Assembly: GCA_012845835.1 (NCBI GenBank)
Contig: JABAKD010000011.1
Coordinates: 10,230,381 to 10,294,380, forward strand
DNA from: Undaria pinnatifida
Lineage: Eukaryota > Sar > Phaeophyceae > Laminariales > Alariaceae
Direction: 5' to 3'
DNA length: 64,000 bases
Shown: positions 37,101-46,136 of the stretch, piece by piece
Numbering within the stretch: position 1 is the first letter of the stretch
How the letters are laid out: each line of letters opens with the position of its first letter
Translations under genes and position numbers: made by a program
The notes under the pieces: generated by a model
What the model saw: only the letters and a program-made list of their open reading frames with translations
What the model was told of the DNA's origin: nothing
The model's database searches: none

Positions 37101-40100
37101 GTGTACTCCCTGTACATGTTACATTAATAAAAATTAAAACGCACTTGGTACAGCTGTGAGATCGAAAGTTTCGTCGAAACTCATATTTGCAAACTGTTCG
37201 TATGAGTTATACCTGGTAGTACATAAGTAACTACAGTATAGTATAGTAGCGCAATAAATTCACATCGACACTTGACAACGGCTGACAACAGCAACACAGC
37301 AGCAGCAGTGCCATTGCATTTGCTATCGGTAGGATAGGTGTACTCGTGCTGTGCGGAGAATGCAGGGGGAACAGTAAAACGGGCGGATCTTGTTGCCGTA
37401 GCTACAGTGCTACTGTAATCACTCGTTACTACAGTTAGTATTTTATCTGCATCGAGAAAGTAAATGGAAGATTCATCCATCAACAACAACACAGGATCTA
37501 CGACCGTACAGCAAGCAGTACTGCTACGGCAGTATGCTGACGTAGATCGGCGTCTTAATCCTCTTTTTTTTATCTGCCTAAGGGATCCTACTCTTAATTC
37601 CAACTAAATATAGTGTATCCGCAAAACGTGGGCCGGGTTTCTTGTTCAAGTCGTAATTTTCAGTCATTAAACGTTCACCCACGTTTTTGTGGACACACTT
37701 CTCCACGTTTTTGTGGACACACTTCTTTCAGTTGGACCCACAAAAATGTTGCAATATTGGAAAAGGATTCACCACCAGGAAAGGAGGGCGACAGCTACTT
37801 GGCGTGCATCACCTCCACGTTCTTTGATCGGACAACAGGTGGTCCTGCACTTGCCAAATTTCTTGGGAATAGAAGCAAGATCGTTTTAATACTACAAAAA
37901 GTATCTCAAGACTACTTCCAAGTGATTTGTCCCAAACAACTTAATTGCCGTTCGAAAGGGGTCAAGGTTAAGGGCAAGGGCAACGGTGAGGGTACCGATA
38001 CGGGTAAGGGTAAAGGTACGGGTAAAGGTACGGGTAAAGATAAAGATAAAGATAATGGTAAGGGTAAGGGTAGGGGCACGGACAAGGGTAAAGGGTAAGG
38101 GTAAGGGTAAGGGTAAGGGTAAGGGTAAGGGTAAAGGTAAGGGTAAGGGTAAGGGTAAGGGTAAGGGTAAGGGTAAGGTTAAGGGTAAGGGTAAGGGTAA
38201 GGGTAAGGGTAAGGGTAAGGGTAAGGGTAAGGTTGAGGGTAAGGGTAAAGGTAAGGGTAAGGGCAGGGACAAGGGCAAGGGCAAGAAAGTGGGCAGGGGT
38301 ACCGGCAAGGATAATGGTGAGGGTAAAGGAAAGGGTAAGGGCTAAGGAACCGGCTACAGGTAAGGGTAGGTTAGGGGCAAGGGTAAGTGTATCGGTAAGG
38401 ACAATGGTAAGTGTATTGGTACTGTGGTAAGGATGATGGAAAGGGTGAGGGTAAGAGTTAAGAAATCGGGTAAAGACAAGGGTGAGGATAAGGGAAAGGA
38501 CAAGGACGAGGGAAGGGGTAAAAGCAAGGGTACGGGTGAGGAGGTCAACGGCAAGGATAACGGTAACGGTAAAGCAAGGACAATGATGAGAGTAAGACAC
38601 GCGCCAAACAAAAGTTGAACACGAAACACGAGCGCACCTCTCCACTCTGGAGTCACCGCCGTGCTCTCCATCCGTCGGTGGAGTCATTTGGGCCAGGTCG
38701 CAGGCAAAGTTGTACACCTTGTACCGGTCGAAGTGGTACTTGTCCAGCAGCCGCCTTACCTCTGTCCTTGGGTCTGCGTACAGTGGATCTGAGCCATAAA
38801 CGCCACCAAGCACAACAGTAGCGAAAAGTACGGAGAAAAGTTACGAACTACCCCAGAAGGAATATTGACAGGGGTTTCCACGGATCATAACCCGCCCAGC
38901 GCGGGTCGCGTCAGCAAGTTTCCCAAAACTCGCGGGTCGAGTCTGGTTGGGGTCAGGAGGTGTTCGAATTATCATTAAGTCAGGTCCGCCCAGGCGGTAT
39001 GCAAGTATCACGGGTCGGGTCAGGTCGGGTCAGGTCGGGTCGGGTCGGGTCGGGTCGGGTCGGGTCGGGTCGGGTCGGGTCGGGTCGGGTCGGGTCGGGT
39101 CGGGTCGGGTCGGGTCGGGTCGGGTCGAGTCGAATCGGGCCACCCTGACCCGATTCGACCCACTAGAAACGTAATGTGGCCCGTGAAAATGGCCGTATTT
39201 TCGTAACTGTCGTCAAGTAAGGTGTGTGCGGTGTCGAAAGGGGTCGTCCCTAGCTTTTGGCGCGTGGAAATTACCAGGGTTTTTCGTTGGTTTGTGCTTG
39301 CGGACAAGTCTGATTTACTATATGGTATTGGTGTATGTGGCGGTAGCATCTTCGGAGATGCGGTGGAAGTCATCGTTTCCCGAAAGGATACAATATATTG
39401 GTATATGAACGCCACTCTAGGATATCGTATACCAAAACATAACGACCGGCACAACCCCCCTCTTGTCGGTTCATGAGTTGGTTTGTTGTTGTTCTTTAAT
39501 GTACATCAGTAACGATGTCTGCACCTTCTTATCTACTCTCATCATGATGGCCGCACGGGTGTCGAGAGTCTTCTCCCCGTGATCGAGCCTAGCCAGCCTG
39601 CACCCCGGCATACTGATCTATCCATTACACTTTATTTTTAACCGATCGGGATCACTTCTCACAACAGTCGGATCGGGTAAGGGTGACCCGACGACCCATG
39701 AGACTTTTTCGAACACTCACCTGACCCGATCCGACTCAACCTCCGGGATTTTTTTATAACTCCCGCGGGCCGGTTCTTGACCCGTGGAAAATCCCTTGGA
39801 AATTACAAACTCGCATTCGCTCGTAATGGTGACAACTGCAACAACTGCATAACTAACTGCAAGTGGCCAAGAGGAGGCTGCCCGAACAAACGACCCGCGC
39901 CGCAACAACAACGCCACACCACAAACAATAGTCGCAGCCGGAAAAAAAAAACGGGGCCTGCGCTGCTACCGCATGCCACAGTAGTAGCGTTGCTGTCTGG
40001 AGTGCTACTATCACGGAGATCCATTATTAACAGGATGAAATCGCACACAAAACTAAACAGGAAAGCATCGCCATCTTTCAGGCTAGCTCTCCTACGCTAC

Positions 40101-43100
40101 GGCTGTGTCCGATTGTTCGATTGAGGCTCCGTATGCCTGGTACGACCAACCAACAACAGAAACATGAGCAAACGCTACAAGAAACAAAACTCGGGTGCTT
40201 TTTATGCCCCCTTTTTCTGTTTGACAATTCATCCTCCTCACAGTGGATCTCCCTATTAGTATCGTTGCCATTTAACACCACCGCATGCAATGCAGGCTGC
40301 ACAGCCGAAAACGACCGAGCCTCCCCGCGTGCGTCTGTACTGGAGCTAAAAAAACTGCATTTGCGCAGGCGGCTTATGGTTTGCTAACGATCACTACTTT
40401 TGCTGTCTGGAGCGCGACTCCTGCAAATAACAGGCTGCACAGCCGAAAACAACCCCCCTCCCCCCGCCGCGCGCGTCTGCACTACATCTGCGCTGCATCT
40501 GCACAGCTGCTATATGCGACTGGCTGCAGGGTCGTTGTTCTGGAGTGCTAAAATACTACTAATAAGAACGATTATTAACATTATTATACCTGGCATAGAC
40601 TATAGAGCCTGTCCTGTGACCACGGACTTGATTGTGCGAGTTAATGTGAGAACAACAGCAACAACAACATAGAGCGATAATACTGCTAAATGCTACACAA
40701 CCTATACAGCCGAAAACAACCCCGGTGCCTGCACTACTGCTGCGTCTGCGCTGCTGCTACTGCATGCTACTGGCTACAGCGCTATTATCTGGAGTGGTCC
40801 TTATGTAAAAACAGGCTGTCCGAATTAACTCCCCATTGCTTCCATATTTTACAGCAGTATTATTGCATGTTACTGGCTACGGCTTTGTAGTATGGAGTGC
40901 TGTAATACTACTACTATGGAACCTGGCCTTTCACGGGGTCCCGGTGTCTAAGTGGAGAGGGCGGTCCCGGAGGTCTGGTGCTCGTCGCGGAGCGGAAGTC
41001 GAAGCGGAGAGTGCTATTTAATATATTTATTAGTGCTATTTAATACACAGGCAACTGTCCGACGAAGAATATGCAAATATCCTGCATGATCAAAACATAA
41101 CACAGGATCAACGGCTAGAACACGGTAAACGGCGAGAACAAGCGGTGCGAGCGCAAACAAGGAGATTGTCTGAAGGGAGCGACATGCCATTCAGAGCCGG
41201 CCGCGTATATCATAAAAATAAAAATACACTCCAGCCGCGAGATCGAAGATTTCGTCGAACCTCATCTTTGCAAGCTTATGTATAGCATCCCAGGCCAGCG
41301 TTGGCAGAGTCAAACATGTCAGTAGACAGTCAGTCAAGGGCGTCTAACCAATTGTTCCACACTAAAACCTAGTATTTTGACGTCAGTCAAGGTGTATCAT
41401 TAGAAAATTGCCGTCGGTCAAGGGATGGAACTGCCGTCTCCTGACGGCTGGGATAGGGGTTATACAACCAATAATCAACATTCATTCTAGACAGTCAGTC
41501 AGTCAAGGGCGTCTGACCAATTGTTCCACACTAAAACCTAGTATTTTGACGTCAGTCAAGGTGGATCATTAGAAAATTGCCGTCGGTCAAGGGATGGAAC
41601 TGCCGTCTCCTGACGGCTGGGATGGGGGTTATACAACCAATAATCAACATTCATTCTATATCTACGGTGGTGGCTACGCCGACTTAAAAGTACCCCTCTT
41701 ACCTACAGCAGTAGTAGCGTTCTCTCTATTACTGATTCATCTGTTACTACTGAAAAAGTCTATTCACACTAATTCCAAGTAACTCTATTACAACAGTAAC
41801 TCTATTAATAATGCCGTAATTATATCAATACAATGCAGTAACTATAATTACTGACAAGGAGCTCTACTAATAATAGAGTAACTCCACTAATGCACTACTA
41901 TTCAACGCAGTAACTCTATCAATACAGCAACTCCACCAATACATACAGCAAGCAGTAGTACCTCTATTAATACAGCTGTGTACGTACGGTAACTATTATA
42001 AATAGATTAAAAATACGGCAGTATTGCTAGTACTTGTAGTAGAATCCTTCTGAAGCCCATGTTAACAGCGATCAACAAAACGACGAGGGAGTGAGAACGA
42101 TTTCAACCAAGCATCTATCAACATGAACAGCTTTTGCGGCAGTGCAAGCATCACCATGCCGCGCTCGCGCGTGACGCACACCATCATACCAGGCAGCCCC
42201 TTACGCCGCACTTTGGGCACATCCCCGCCTACCCCGCCTACCCCAGCACCCCTGCTGTATACTGTGTATTGTATTGAATACCAGGTATATTTGTAGCCCG
42301 GCCTTCTTCATGTGGACGACGCTGTAATCATTCGTACTACTGCTGTAGTTACATACATCACTAACACGGGACCAAGGCTATACGTACGGTATTGTAGTAT
42401 CATACTCTATGTCATGCCTCCTTTTTCGCCACCTGGTATTAAATAACTAATATCACCCTGTTGACCCTGATAGCTACACTGCAGTTGCAAGGGGAGTCGC
42501 CGACCCATATCCTTAATGAGGACACACAACCCGTAATACGCGCGATCGGAGTATCACACACAGCTTGCAAAGATGAGCTTCGACAAAAATATTCGACCTC
42601 ACAGCTGGAGTGTATTTTTAATTCTATAATAAATAGTAGTGGTGGGTGTTGTGGATGTTGCGAGTGACTCTCCACCTCACGGACAAAAAAAAAATTGATT
42701 TGAGCAATTTTTTTTTGGTGCAGCGTATCATAAAAGCATTCCGGATTCACGTGGTATTGTAAAAAAAATAAAACAGCACGAAAGCTTACCACCGCAGAGC
42801 AACAGGGGGGGGTCACTCGGGGGGGTCACTCGGGCGAGTGACCCCATGCCATTGCAACACAAAGAGGTCTCAAAACCGCCTCCCCCTACCGTTCGTAGTC
42901 TTGGTGACGTCTCTGCAGACTGGTATGATATGTTAGACATGATGTCATATGTTATGTACAGCTGGCACTTTGTGGATTCCATAGGAGGGCTCCATTTGTA
43001 ACCCTTTTAACAGCTAAGAGCTGTACCCGCGTTTTGTGGACAAGGTACTTGGAAATTGTGTACGATAACTTTGTTTGGCAGTTCTGAAAGGGCTGAAAAA

Positions 43101-44036
43101 ACATTTATACGTTGTAACCGACAACGTCGCCGGAATACATGGATATGTATACTTGCAATTTTTTTCCGTTTTATACCTTACGTCGTAGGACAATGATATT
43201 GCTCATCGAGTTGCACTTATGAACCCAATATCGCTGAAATATATAGACATACTTCGAAGTATATGTAAATTTATTTTTTCCGTTTTGTACCTCGGGACTT
43301 ACGACAATGGATTCGTTAATCGGTTTGCACTTACTGTACTTAAAATTTGCTCTATTAATATGGCAGTTTTTGGGTGGGGTATAGAGTAGTTTATCACGCC
43401 ACCACCCTCTGAAAGAAAAAACAAAGATTGATCGGTGAACCTTAACCTATTCTATACCGTATGATAGCATCTGTCTAACAAGTCCCAAAGGGGCTGATAT
43501 TACATTATTAGTAGTATAGATATACGATAACCAACTCGGAACGGTTCAGATAGAGCAGTAGGGGTCCCCCAATAAGGCCACCTGTGTAAGGCTGTATATC
43601 CCGATACAAGGCCGTCAAAATCGCTTGGAGCGACTGGGGAATTTCACTCATCACCTGGAATGAAATAAGGCGGATTCTCCCCACAAGGCGGTCGCATTGC
43701 TCTGGCGCACCACCGCCTTCCTGGAATATCCCTATATAGTGCTGCTGTAGCCCCTTTTTAGATTCGCACCACAATATCTTAGACATTGATGTGAGATATA
43801 TTTTCAAGTAGTCAAAAGGGGTAAATCACTGTTAATATAAGAATAGTATTGGGATAATATGTACGGAGCATGTCGTCGAAAAATTATGTGGATGTATGAC
43901 GTGAATGAGTGCGGGGGGAAGGGAAACGTGGGTGTGGCATCTGTTGGCTCTTACCGGCGCTGGCATTGACCCGACTCTTGACGCCATGCACGATAATTCG
44001 CTTCGTCACGTACGCCAGGTCCAGATCGAAACCGTC
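21920..44036 (-). CDS. PTEN-family phosphoinositide phosphatase with long C-terminal tail (5' end not found)
   Basis: Eleven exons (44036-43955, 38788-38638, 33708-33504, 32570-32490, 31317-31174, 29854-29660, 28205-28118, 27811-25204, 23616-23541, 22843-22727, 22126-21920) join with every phase matching and give at least 1317 residues. The dual-specificity phosphatase domain shows [22 protein letters not shown] (Asp in the WPD-loop position) and HCKKEKGR with catalytic Cys115 and Arg121. The C2 domain follows (NPSCAVY, FQVRMEY, VWCNTTF, FTQNDL). PTEN dephosphorylates the 3-position of PtdIns(3,4,5)P3 at the plasma membrane. The tail (about 345-1317) is disordered, with acidic, poly-Gly and poly-Gln runs, 11 Thr-Pro motifs and a terminal coiled coil. 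Human PTEN is 403 residues. P-loop substitutions leave activity uncertain. Exons upstream of DGFDLDL are missing. Confidence 0.88.
22727..22843 (-). CDS. PTEN-like exon J: coiled coil
   Basis: 39 codons, phase 0 at both ends, donor AAAG|GTAAGC, acceptor ccatggacag lying directly beside a CATGC microsatellite. [20 protein letters not shown] is strongly helical with hydrophobic heptads. If the join to exon H is wrong, exons I to K form a separate small gene. Confidence 0.65.
22852..22905. repeat. (CATGC)n microsatellite at exon J acceptor
   Basis: catgccatgc units, about 50 bp, ending within ten bases of the exon J 3' splice site. Confidence 0.8.
23541..23616 (-). CDS. PTEN-like exon I: start of coiled coil
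   Basis: Acceptor tcgtaaacag, donor GCGGAG|GTGAGA. It enters in phase 2, completing the Lys codon left open by exon H, and leaves in phase 0. The 25 codons end [12 protein letters not shown], continuous in heptad register with exon J. Confidence 0.62.
23696..23812. repeat. (GGTGATGGA)n minisatellite
   Basis: About a dozen 9-bp units with variants (ggatggaggt, gaaggtaat), inside the intron between exons H and I and about 80 bp upstream of the exon I acceptor. Confidence 0.85.
23860..24250. repeat. ACCCG-rich repeat array
   Basis: Alternating gacccgatccgggtcaccct units of about 20 bp flanked by cgggtcgggt-type sequence. Flanking words (cgcgggtcg, ggtcagg-like aggaggt) recur around the array at 38880-39180 and near 39660-39790, so these look like copies of one dispersed element with an unstable core. 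Confidence 0.75.
24292..24346. repeat. (GTGTA)n microsatellite
   Basis: Ten or so gtgta units immediately left of MITE-A copy 5, in the exon H-I intron. Confidence 0.85.
24349..24652. mobile_element. MITE-A copy 5
   Basis: Left end gacgcatgctacggtagagg, right end cctccatcgtggctcgcgca followed by tc. About 304 bp, more diverged than copies 1 and 2, inside an intron of the PTEN-like gene. Confidence 0.7.
25204..27811 (-). CDS. PTEN-like exon H: last C2 strands and long disordered tail
   Basis: The acceptor is ctactttcag. It opens [15 protein letters not shown], matching PTEN YLVLTLTKNDL, then leaves the fold. The remaining ~830 codons are Glu/Gly-rich (27460-27660), acidic (27125-27170), Thr-Pro repetitive (26670-26925), poly-Gln (26405-26440), poly-Gly (25855-25905) and Gln-rich again (25325-25400). 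If unspliced, a TGA follows at 25200-25202. The donor A|GTGAGA at 25203 instead restores Lys and joins in frame to the coiled-coil exon. Confidence 0.82.
28118..28205 (-). CDS. PTEN-like exon G: C2 domain
   Basis: Acceptor ccccaaacag, donor GCCG|GTGAGA, phase 0 in and 1 out. It encodes [15 protein letters not shown], matching PTEN DKMFHFWVNTFFI. Confidence 0.88.
28600..28640. repeat. (AAC)n microsatellite
   Basis: acaacaacaac run followed by agcagcagc, in the exon F-G intron. A ~58-bp imperfect tandem unit (agcgttttgggt..attttcatttttctc) repeats from about 28785 to 28920 nearby. Confidence 0.8.
29660..29854 (-). CDS. PTEN-like exon F: C2 domain
   Basis: 65 codons, acceptor ccctggccag, donor [22 protein letters not shown] matches PTEN CNPQFVVCQL, and [13 protein letters not shown] matches PVCGDIKVEFF. 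C2 domains of this family bind membranes without calcium. Confidence 0.82.
30525..30700. repeat. dispersed repeat family H
   Basis: Shares caagtccgtggtcacaggac, then a gtactccc-type palindromic segment and cacgcatatatcatagctga, with 56660-56855. Partial reverse copies start cctgtgaccacggacttgat at about 40610 and 50040. Intronic here. Confidence 0.65.
30700..31110. repeat. ATGATCTAT-type AT-rich satellite
   Basis: Degenerate tandem gatctatatgatctac and aggatctat units over about 400 bp, in the intron between exons E and F. Many units contain gatc. Confidence 0.85.
31174..31317 (-). CDS. PTEN-like exon E: phosphatase-C2 linker
   Basis: 48 codons, phase 0 at both ends, acceptor gtttgttcag, donor [19 protein letters not shown] and [10 protein letters not shown] occupy the place of PTEN's linker and first C2 strand. 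Sequence similarity is weak here; the assignment rests on position, splice sites and phase. Confidence 0.72.
32490..32570 (-). CDS. PTEN-like exon D: end of phosphatase domain
   Basis: 81 nt between tattttag and GAG|GTGAGA, in phase 0 at both ends. [18 protein letters not shown] corresponds to PTEN GVTIPSQRRYVYYYSYLL, with a shortened TI loop that normally helps shape the deep phosphoinositide pocket. Confidence 0.85.
32628..32790. repeat. (GAGATT)n hexanucleotide array
   Basis: gagatt/gagagt units with gattgg variants at the right end, in the intron upstream of exon D. On the gene's strand it is pyrimidine-rich. Confidence 0.85.
33118..33345. repeat. degenerate ATCCC/CATCCC array
   Basis: cccatcccat-type units interspersed with accatacc, in the exon C-D intron. 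Long C runs follow at 33385-33440. Confidence 0.75.
33504..33708 (-). CDS. PTEN-like exon C: WPD loop and P-loop
   Basis: Acceptor tttcccag, donor GATGAG|GTGAAA. It carries [12 protein letters not shown] and the active-site loop [10 protein letters not shown]. Cys, Arg and two of the basic P-loop residues are kept. The Gly after Lys-Ala in PTEN is Glu here, and the following Thr-Gly is Ala-Ser. The rest (MALSSYDE) aligns with PTEN ALDFYGE. Confidence 0.92.
33722..33958. repeat. (ACAAG)n array abutting exon C
   Basis: Roughly 45 gacaa units with gacga and gaccg variants. Its right-to-left end lies only about 13 bases from the exon C acceptor, so on the transcribed strand the array reads (CTTGT)n and supplies the pyrimidine tract. 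Confidence 0.9.
34230..34508. mobile_element. MITE-A copy 6
   Basis: Left end gacgcgtgctacgatagagg (identical to copy 1), right end cctcggtcgtagcacacgcc. 279 bp, in the exon B-C intron. Confidence 0.75.
35551..36723. mobile_element. TIR transposon (1.17 kb) in a PTEN-like intron
   Basis: The left end tagagtgtttgcgaaagtac and the right end (gtattttcgcaaacactcta) are inverted copies, and similarity continues for about 40 bp with a few mismatches. Both outer ends are TA, consistent with a TA target as in Tc1/mariner-type elements, though that assignment is inference. Inside, 35960-36330 is open on both strands with no recognisable transposase, so the copy is non-autonomous or decayed. Confidence 0.68.
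36174..36213. other. perfect 17-bp hairpin
   Basis: ggtttagggcagaggag and its exact reverse complement are separated by six bases (cggaaa), inside the TIR transposon. It could be a structured RNA or a very small inverted duplication. Confidence 0.85.
36789..36990. repeat. dispersed repeat family G
   Basis: Recognisable words are ctgtgagatcga, atttcgtcgaa, ttgcaagctg, gatcgcgcgtattacg and gcgcggaaact. Other copies are at about 37128-37205, 41209-41280, 42474-42640 (reverse), 50207-50460 and 56934-57180. Confidence 0.7.
38030..38345. repeat. (GGGTAA)n hexanucleotide array
   Basis: About 35 gggtaa units from 38090, with degraded units on both sides as far as about 37970 and 38560. Located in the exon B-C intron, starting some 80 bp beyond the exon B donor in degraded form. 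Not a telomere: the unit is TAAGGG, not TTAGGG. Confidence 0.93.
38638..38788 (-). CDS. PTEN-like exon B
   Basis: The acceptor tatggctcag enters in phase 1, making Asp across the junction. The donor GAGAG|GTGCGC leaves in phase 2. [10 protein letters not shown] and [10 protein letters not shown] match the PTEN segment around VVRFLDSKH and YKIYNL. Translating past the donor runs into the intronic (GGGTAA)n array. Confidence 0.85.
38880..39180. repeat. (CGGGT)n array in a dispersed element
   Basis: About 22 gggtc units (39010-39130) flanked by sequence related to the arrays at 23860-24250 and 39660-39790. In the exon A-B intron. Confidence 0.88.
39955..40930. repeat. imperfect ~140-bp tandem repeats
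   Basis: Four or five diverged units share gctgcacagccgaaaac, ctgcactac and gtctggagtgctaa. A family H fragment interrupts them at about 40600-40665. No exon. Confidence 0.6.
41320..41657. repeat. recent 169-bp tandem duplication
   Basis: Two adjacent units start about 41320 and 41489 and differ at only a handful of positions. Each contains gtcaagggcgtct, agtattttgacgtcagtcaa and gatggaactgccgtctcctg. Confidence 0.88.
41770..42000. repeat. degenerate GTAACTCTATTAATACAG minisatellite
   Basis: About ten imperfect ~20-bp units (taactctattaata and variants), in the exon A-B intron. Confidence 0.6.
43155..43345. repeat. ~114-bp direct repeat
   Basis: Two diverged copies share ttttttccgttt, gacaatg and ttgcactta at a spacing of about 114 bp. 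Confidence 0.5.
43955..44036 (-). CDS. PTEN-like exon A: N-terminal phosphatase segment
   Basis: The acceptor follows a pyrimidine-rich stretch (tctctctttgcttgtgattc) and ends gaacag; the donor is GCCG|GTAAGA. 27 codons plus one base. [15 protein letters not shown] aligns with the invariant PTEN start of the phosphatase domain. The usual MGFP that follows is replaced by HGVKS. An in-frame TGA just upstream of the acceptor excludes readthrough, so an earlier exon must supply the start codon. Confidence 0.85.
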
Positions 44037-44039
44037 CTG

Positions 44040-44260
44040 TTCGTACAAGAATCACAAGCAAAGAGAGACACGACAAACAAGAGAGGCATGGCAAACACGA
44101 GAGGCATGAGTAAGAAACAAGAAAGGCATGATGAACAAGTGAAACAGGGCACACAAGACAAAACACAACAAACAAAAGAGACTTGACAAAACAAGAGATA
44201 CATGACAAAACAAGAAAGACATTCCAAAACAAGAGAGACGTCGCCAACAAGAGGGACATG
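44040..44260. repeat. ACAAGAGAGACATG imperfect tandem repeat upstream of exon A
   Basis: Repeated acaagagaggcatg-type units begin within five bases of the exon A acceptor. On the gene strand they read as a pyrimidine-rich tract. Confidence 0.7.
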
Positions 44261-45646
44261 ACACACAAAAGAGAACAAGGTACAGACCAAGACACGCCAC
44301 GCCACACGGGTCGGGGCGGGGCGGGTGCGTGTAGGTATTATACGCGACGTAGCACGGCAATTCCACACAACGTCACTATTAATAGTACACATAATAAACG
44401 TCACCTCACCGATAACAATGCCATCACACATTACTAGCATCACAATGTACATGCGCCTTGACCATGTCTTAATATCTGTGTTTTACTATTCTTCTACTCC
44501 TCCAGGGTTGGTGGAGCCTATCCTGTGACGACGGATGACTACCTGCTACGGACTAGACAAACGATTAGTTGATGTGAGGATAACAACTGCCTGGTGTGAC
44601 CAAGGCTACGTACATGTGAGAACACAACAAAAAAAAATGTTTGAATAAGTAACGCTAAGCGAGGAGGGGGTAAACCCCCCTCTTTCCCTCTGAGCGCGGG
44701 CTCTGTTCCACGCTCAAAAAACGGGCTTTAACGGCTTTAGAAAAGGCGTTCATATATACATGTCTAGTCGGCGCAGAGAAACGAAAACTTCCATGGCCGT
44801 GGATATCGCGCATCAGCAACAAAAAGTAGGGCTGGCGCAGCCATTGCACTGTCGCGAGTGGCTCTGAGACGCCGAAAAATAGGTCAAGTAACCCCTGACC
44901 CCCCTGCTACAACAGCTGAATGAAGCTCAACGTTGAGCGGCTTCGTCTTGCATGCGCACCTGGCGATTCTCGCCGAATTGCGAGCAGCAGAGCGCCATGC
45001 CACACCGTCTATATGTGGGAATATACTCGCGTTGCTTGTTATGGAATGTGTGATTCCTCGCAATTTCAATACCAGGTATCCTGGTACCTAATACCACTGC
45101 TGACACGTGCCAGCTACCACACATATGCACCGCACGTACTACAACACTCTGGTTATCTCAAACTACTACTGTAAATAATGTACTAGTACCCCCCCCCCCC
45201 CGGTGAAAATCCACCACTCCCATTGTATGATAATATTAAATAATGTAAAAGTCTGTGATTACAATAGTACCCCCCCTGGCGAAAATTAGCCGCTAATTGC
45301 GCTATGTTGTGATATTAACAGTGTGCACCAGTCAGATGTTTGCAACAATAACATATAATAGTACCATAATACCCCTCCTGCAACAAAGCCCCTACCTAGC
45401 ATCGGCCGAGCAGCCGTCAATAATGGTCAAAAATAGGCGGTGGAACGGAATCAATCAGTACATCCATGCATTATATAATGCATTATATAATATCACCATC
45501 ACACTATAGCCGTACCCCCCCTAGGCACAAAATCATGATATCCACCAAGCGTACTGCATACACCAGAATTACGATTCCATACCTGCAGTACCCCCCCCTT
45601 CAAACTCGTTCAGTACAAGATAATAGTGGCTTTTTTCACTGGTAAT
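44261..45646. other. upstream of PTEN-like exon A; first exon not found
   Basis: The start codon exon should lie on this side or beyond the window. No exon ending in phase 0 with a good donor was recognised. Poly-C minisatellite units (gtacccccccc..gaaaat) occur at 45185-45600. Confidence 0.35.
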
Positions 45647-46136
45647 TAGGGTTGGTAATCAGCAAAAAATGTAATCATGATTTATCACGTTTTCAAATCA
45701 TGATTATTCTAATCATAATCATGATCAATATCAGTTGCCCTTGATTAGTTGATTATTGTATATAGCTGTATGGTTTTTAGCATGGAATTCGTACTACTGT
45801 ACAACGTCATACAACTAAAGCGATGAAGCGCATGGCTTTTAGTATGGCATACTAAAATGATGTAAAAACAAAGTGTATGGGCTTTACAATGCCATTTATA
45901 AAATCGAAACAAATCAAAGGTGCTGTATGTTTTTTAGCGTGGGAAAAAAAAGGTATTGGTTTCAGCATCACCATGCTAAATTACCACCAAAACATATGCA
46001 GGTTTTAGTACGGCATACAGAGCGCTATACAAGACAAAGCAATCAAATAGTCAAGCTTTTTCAAGTAAAAAAACATCAAAACAATCAAAAACCAAATCAA
46101 GCCCGTGTTTTTTGTTGATCAATCTTACCAACCCTA
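45647..46136. mobile_element. 490-bp TIR element
   Basis: The left end tagggttggtaatc and the right end taccaaccctac are inverted copies; TA at each outer end could be the target. AT-rich interior with an atcatgatt palindrome cluster and repeated atggcatac motifs. No ORF. Confidence 0.65.

Noticed and set aside
38090-38250. Interstitial telomere repeat
   Set aside because: The unit is TAAGGG, not TTAGGG or TTTAGGG, and it lies inside a gene.
37968-38813. 281-codon minus-strand ORF starting near [10 protein letters not shown]
   Set aside because: Only 38788-38638 is coding (PTEN-like exon B); the rest is intron and (GGGTAA)n array. The apparent LGGVYG similarity just before the acceptor is excluded by phase.
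43520-43705. Exon-like minus-strand segment (acceptor then [20 protein letters not shown])
   Set aside because: It lies in the exon A-B intron of the PTEN-like gene, and its phase after exon A gives an immediate stop. No other partner found.
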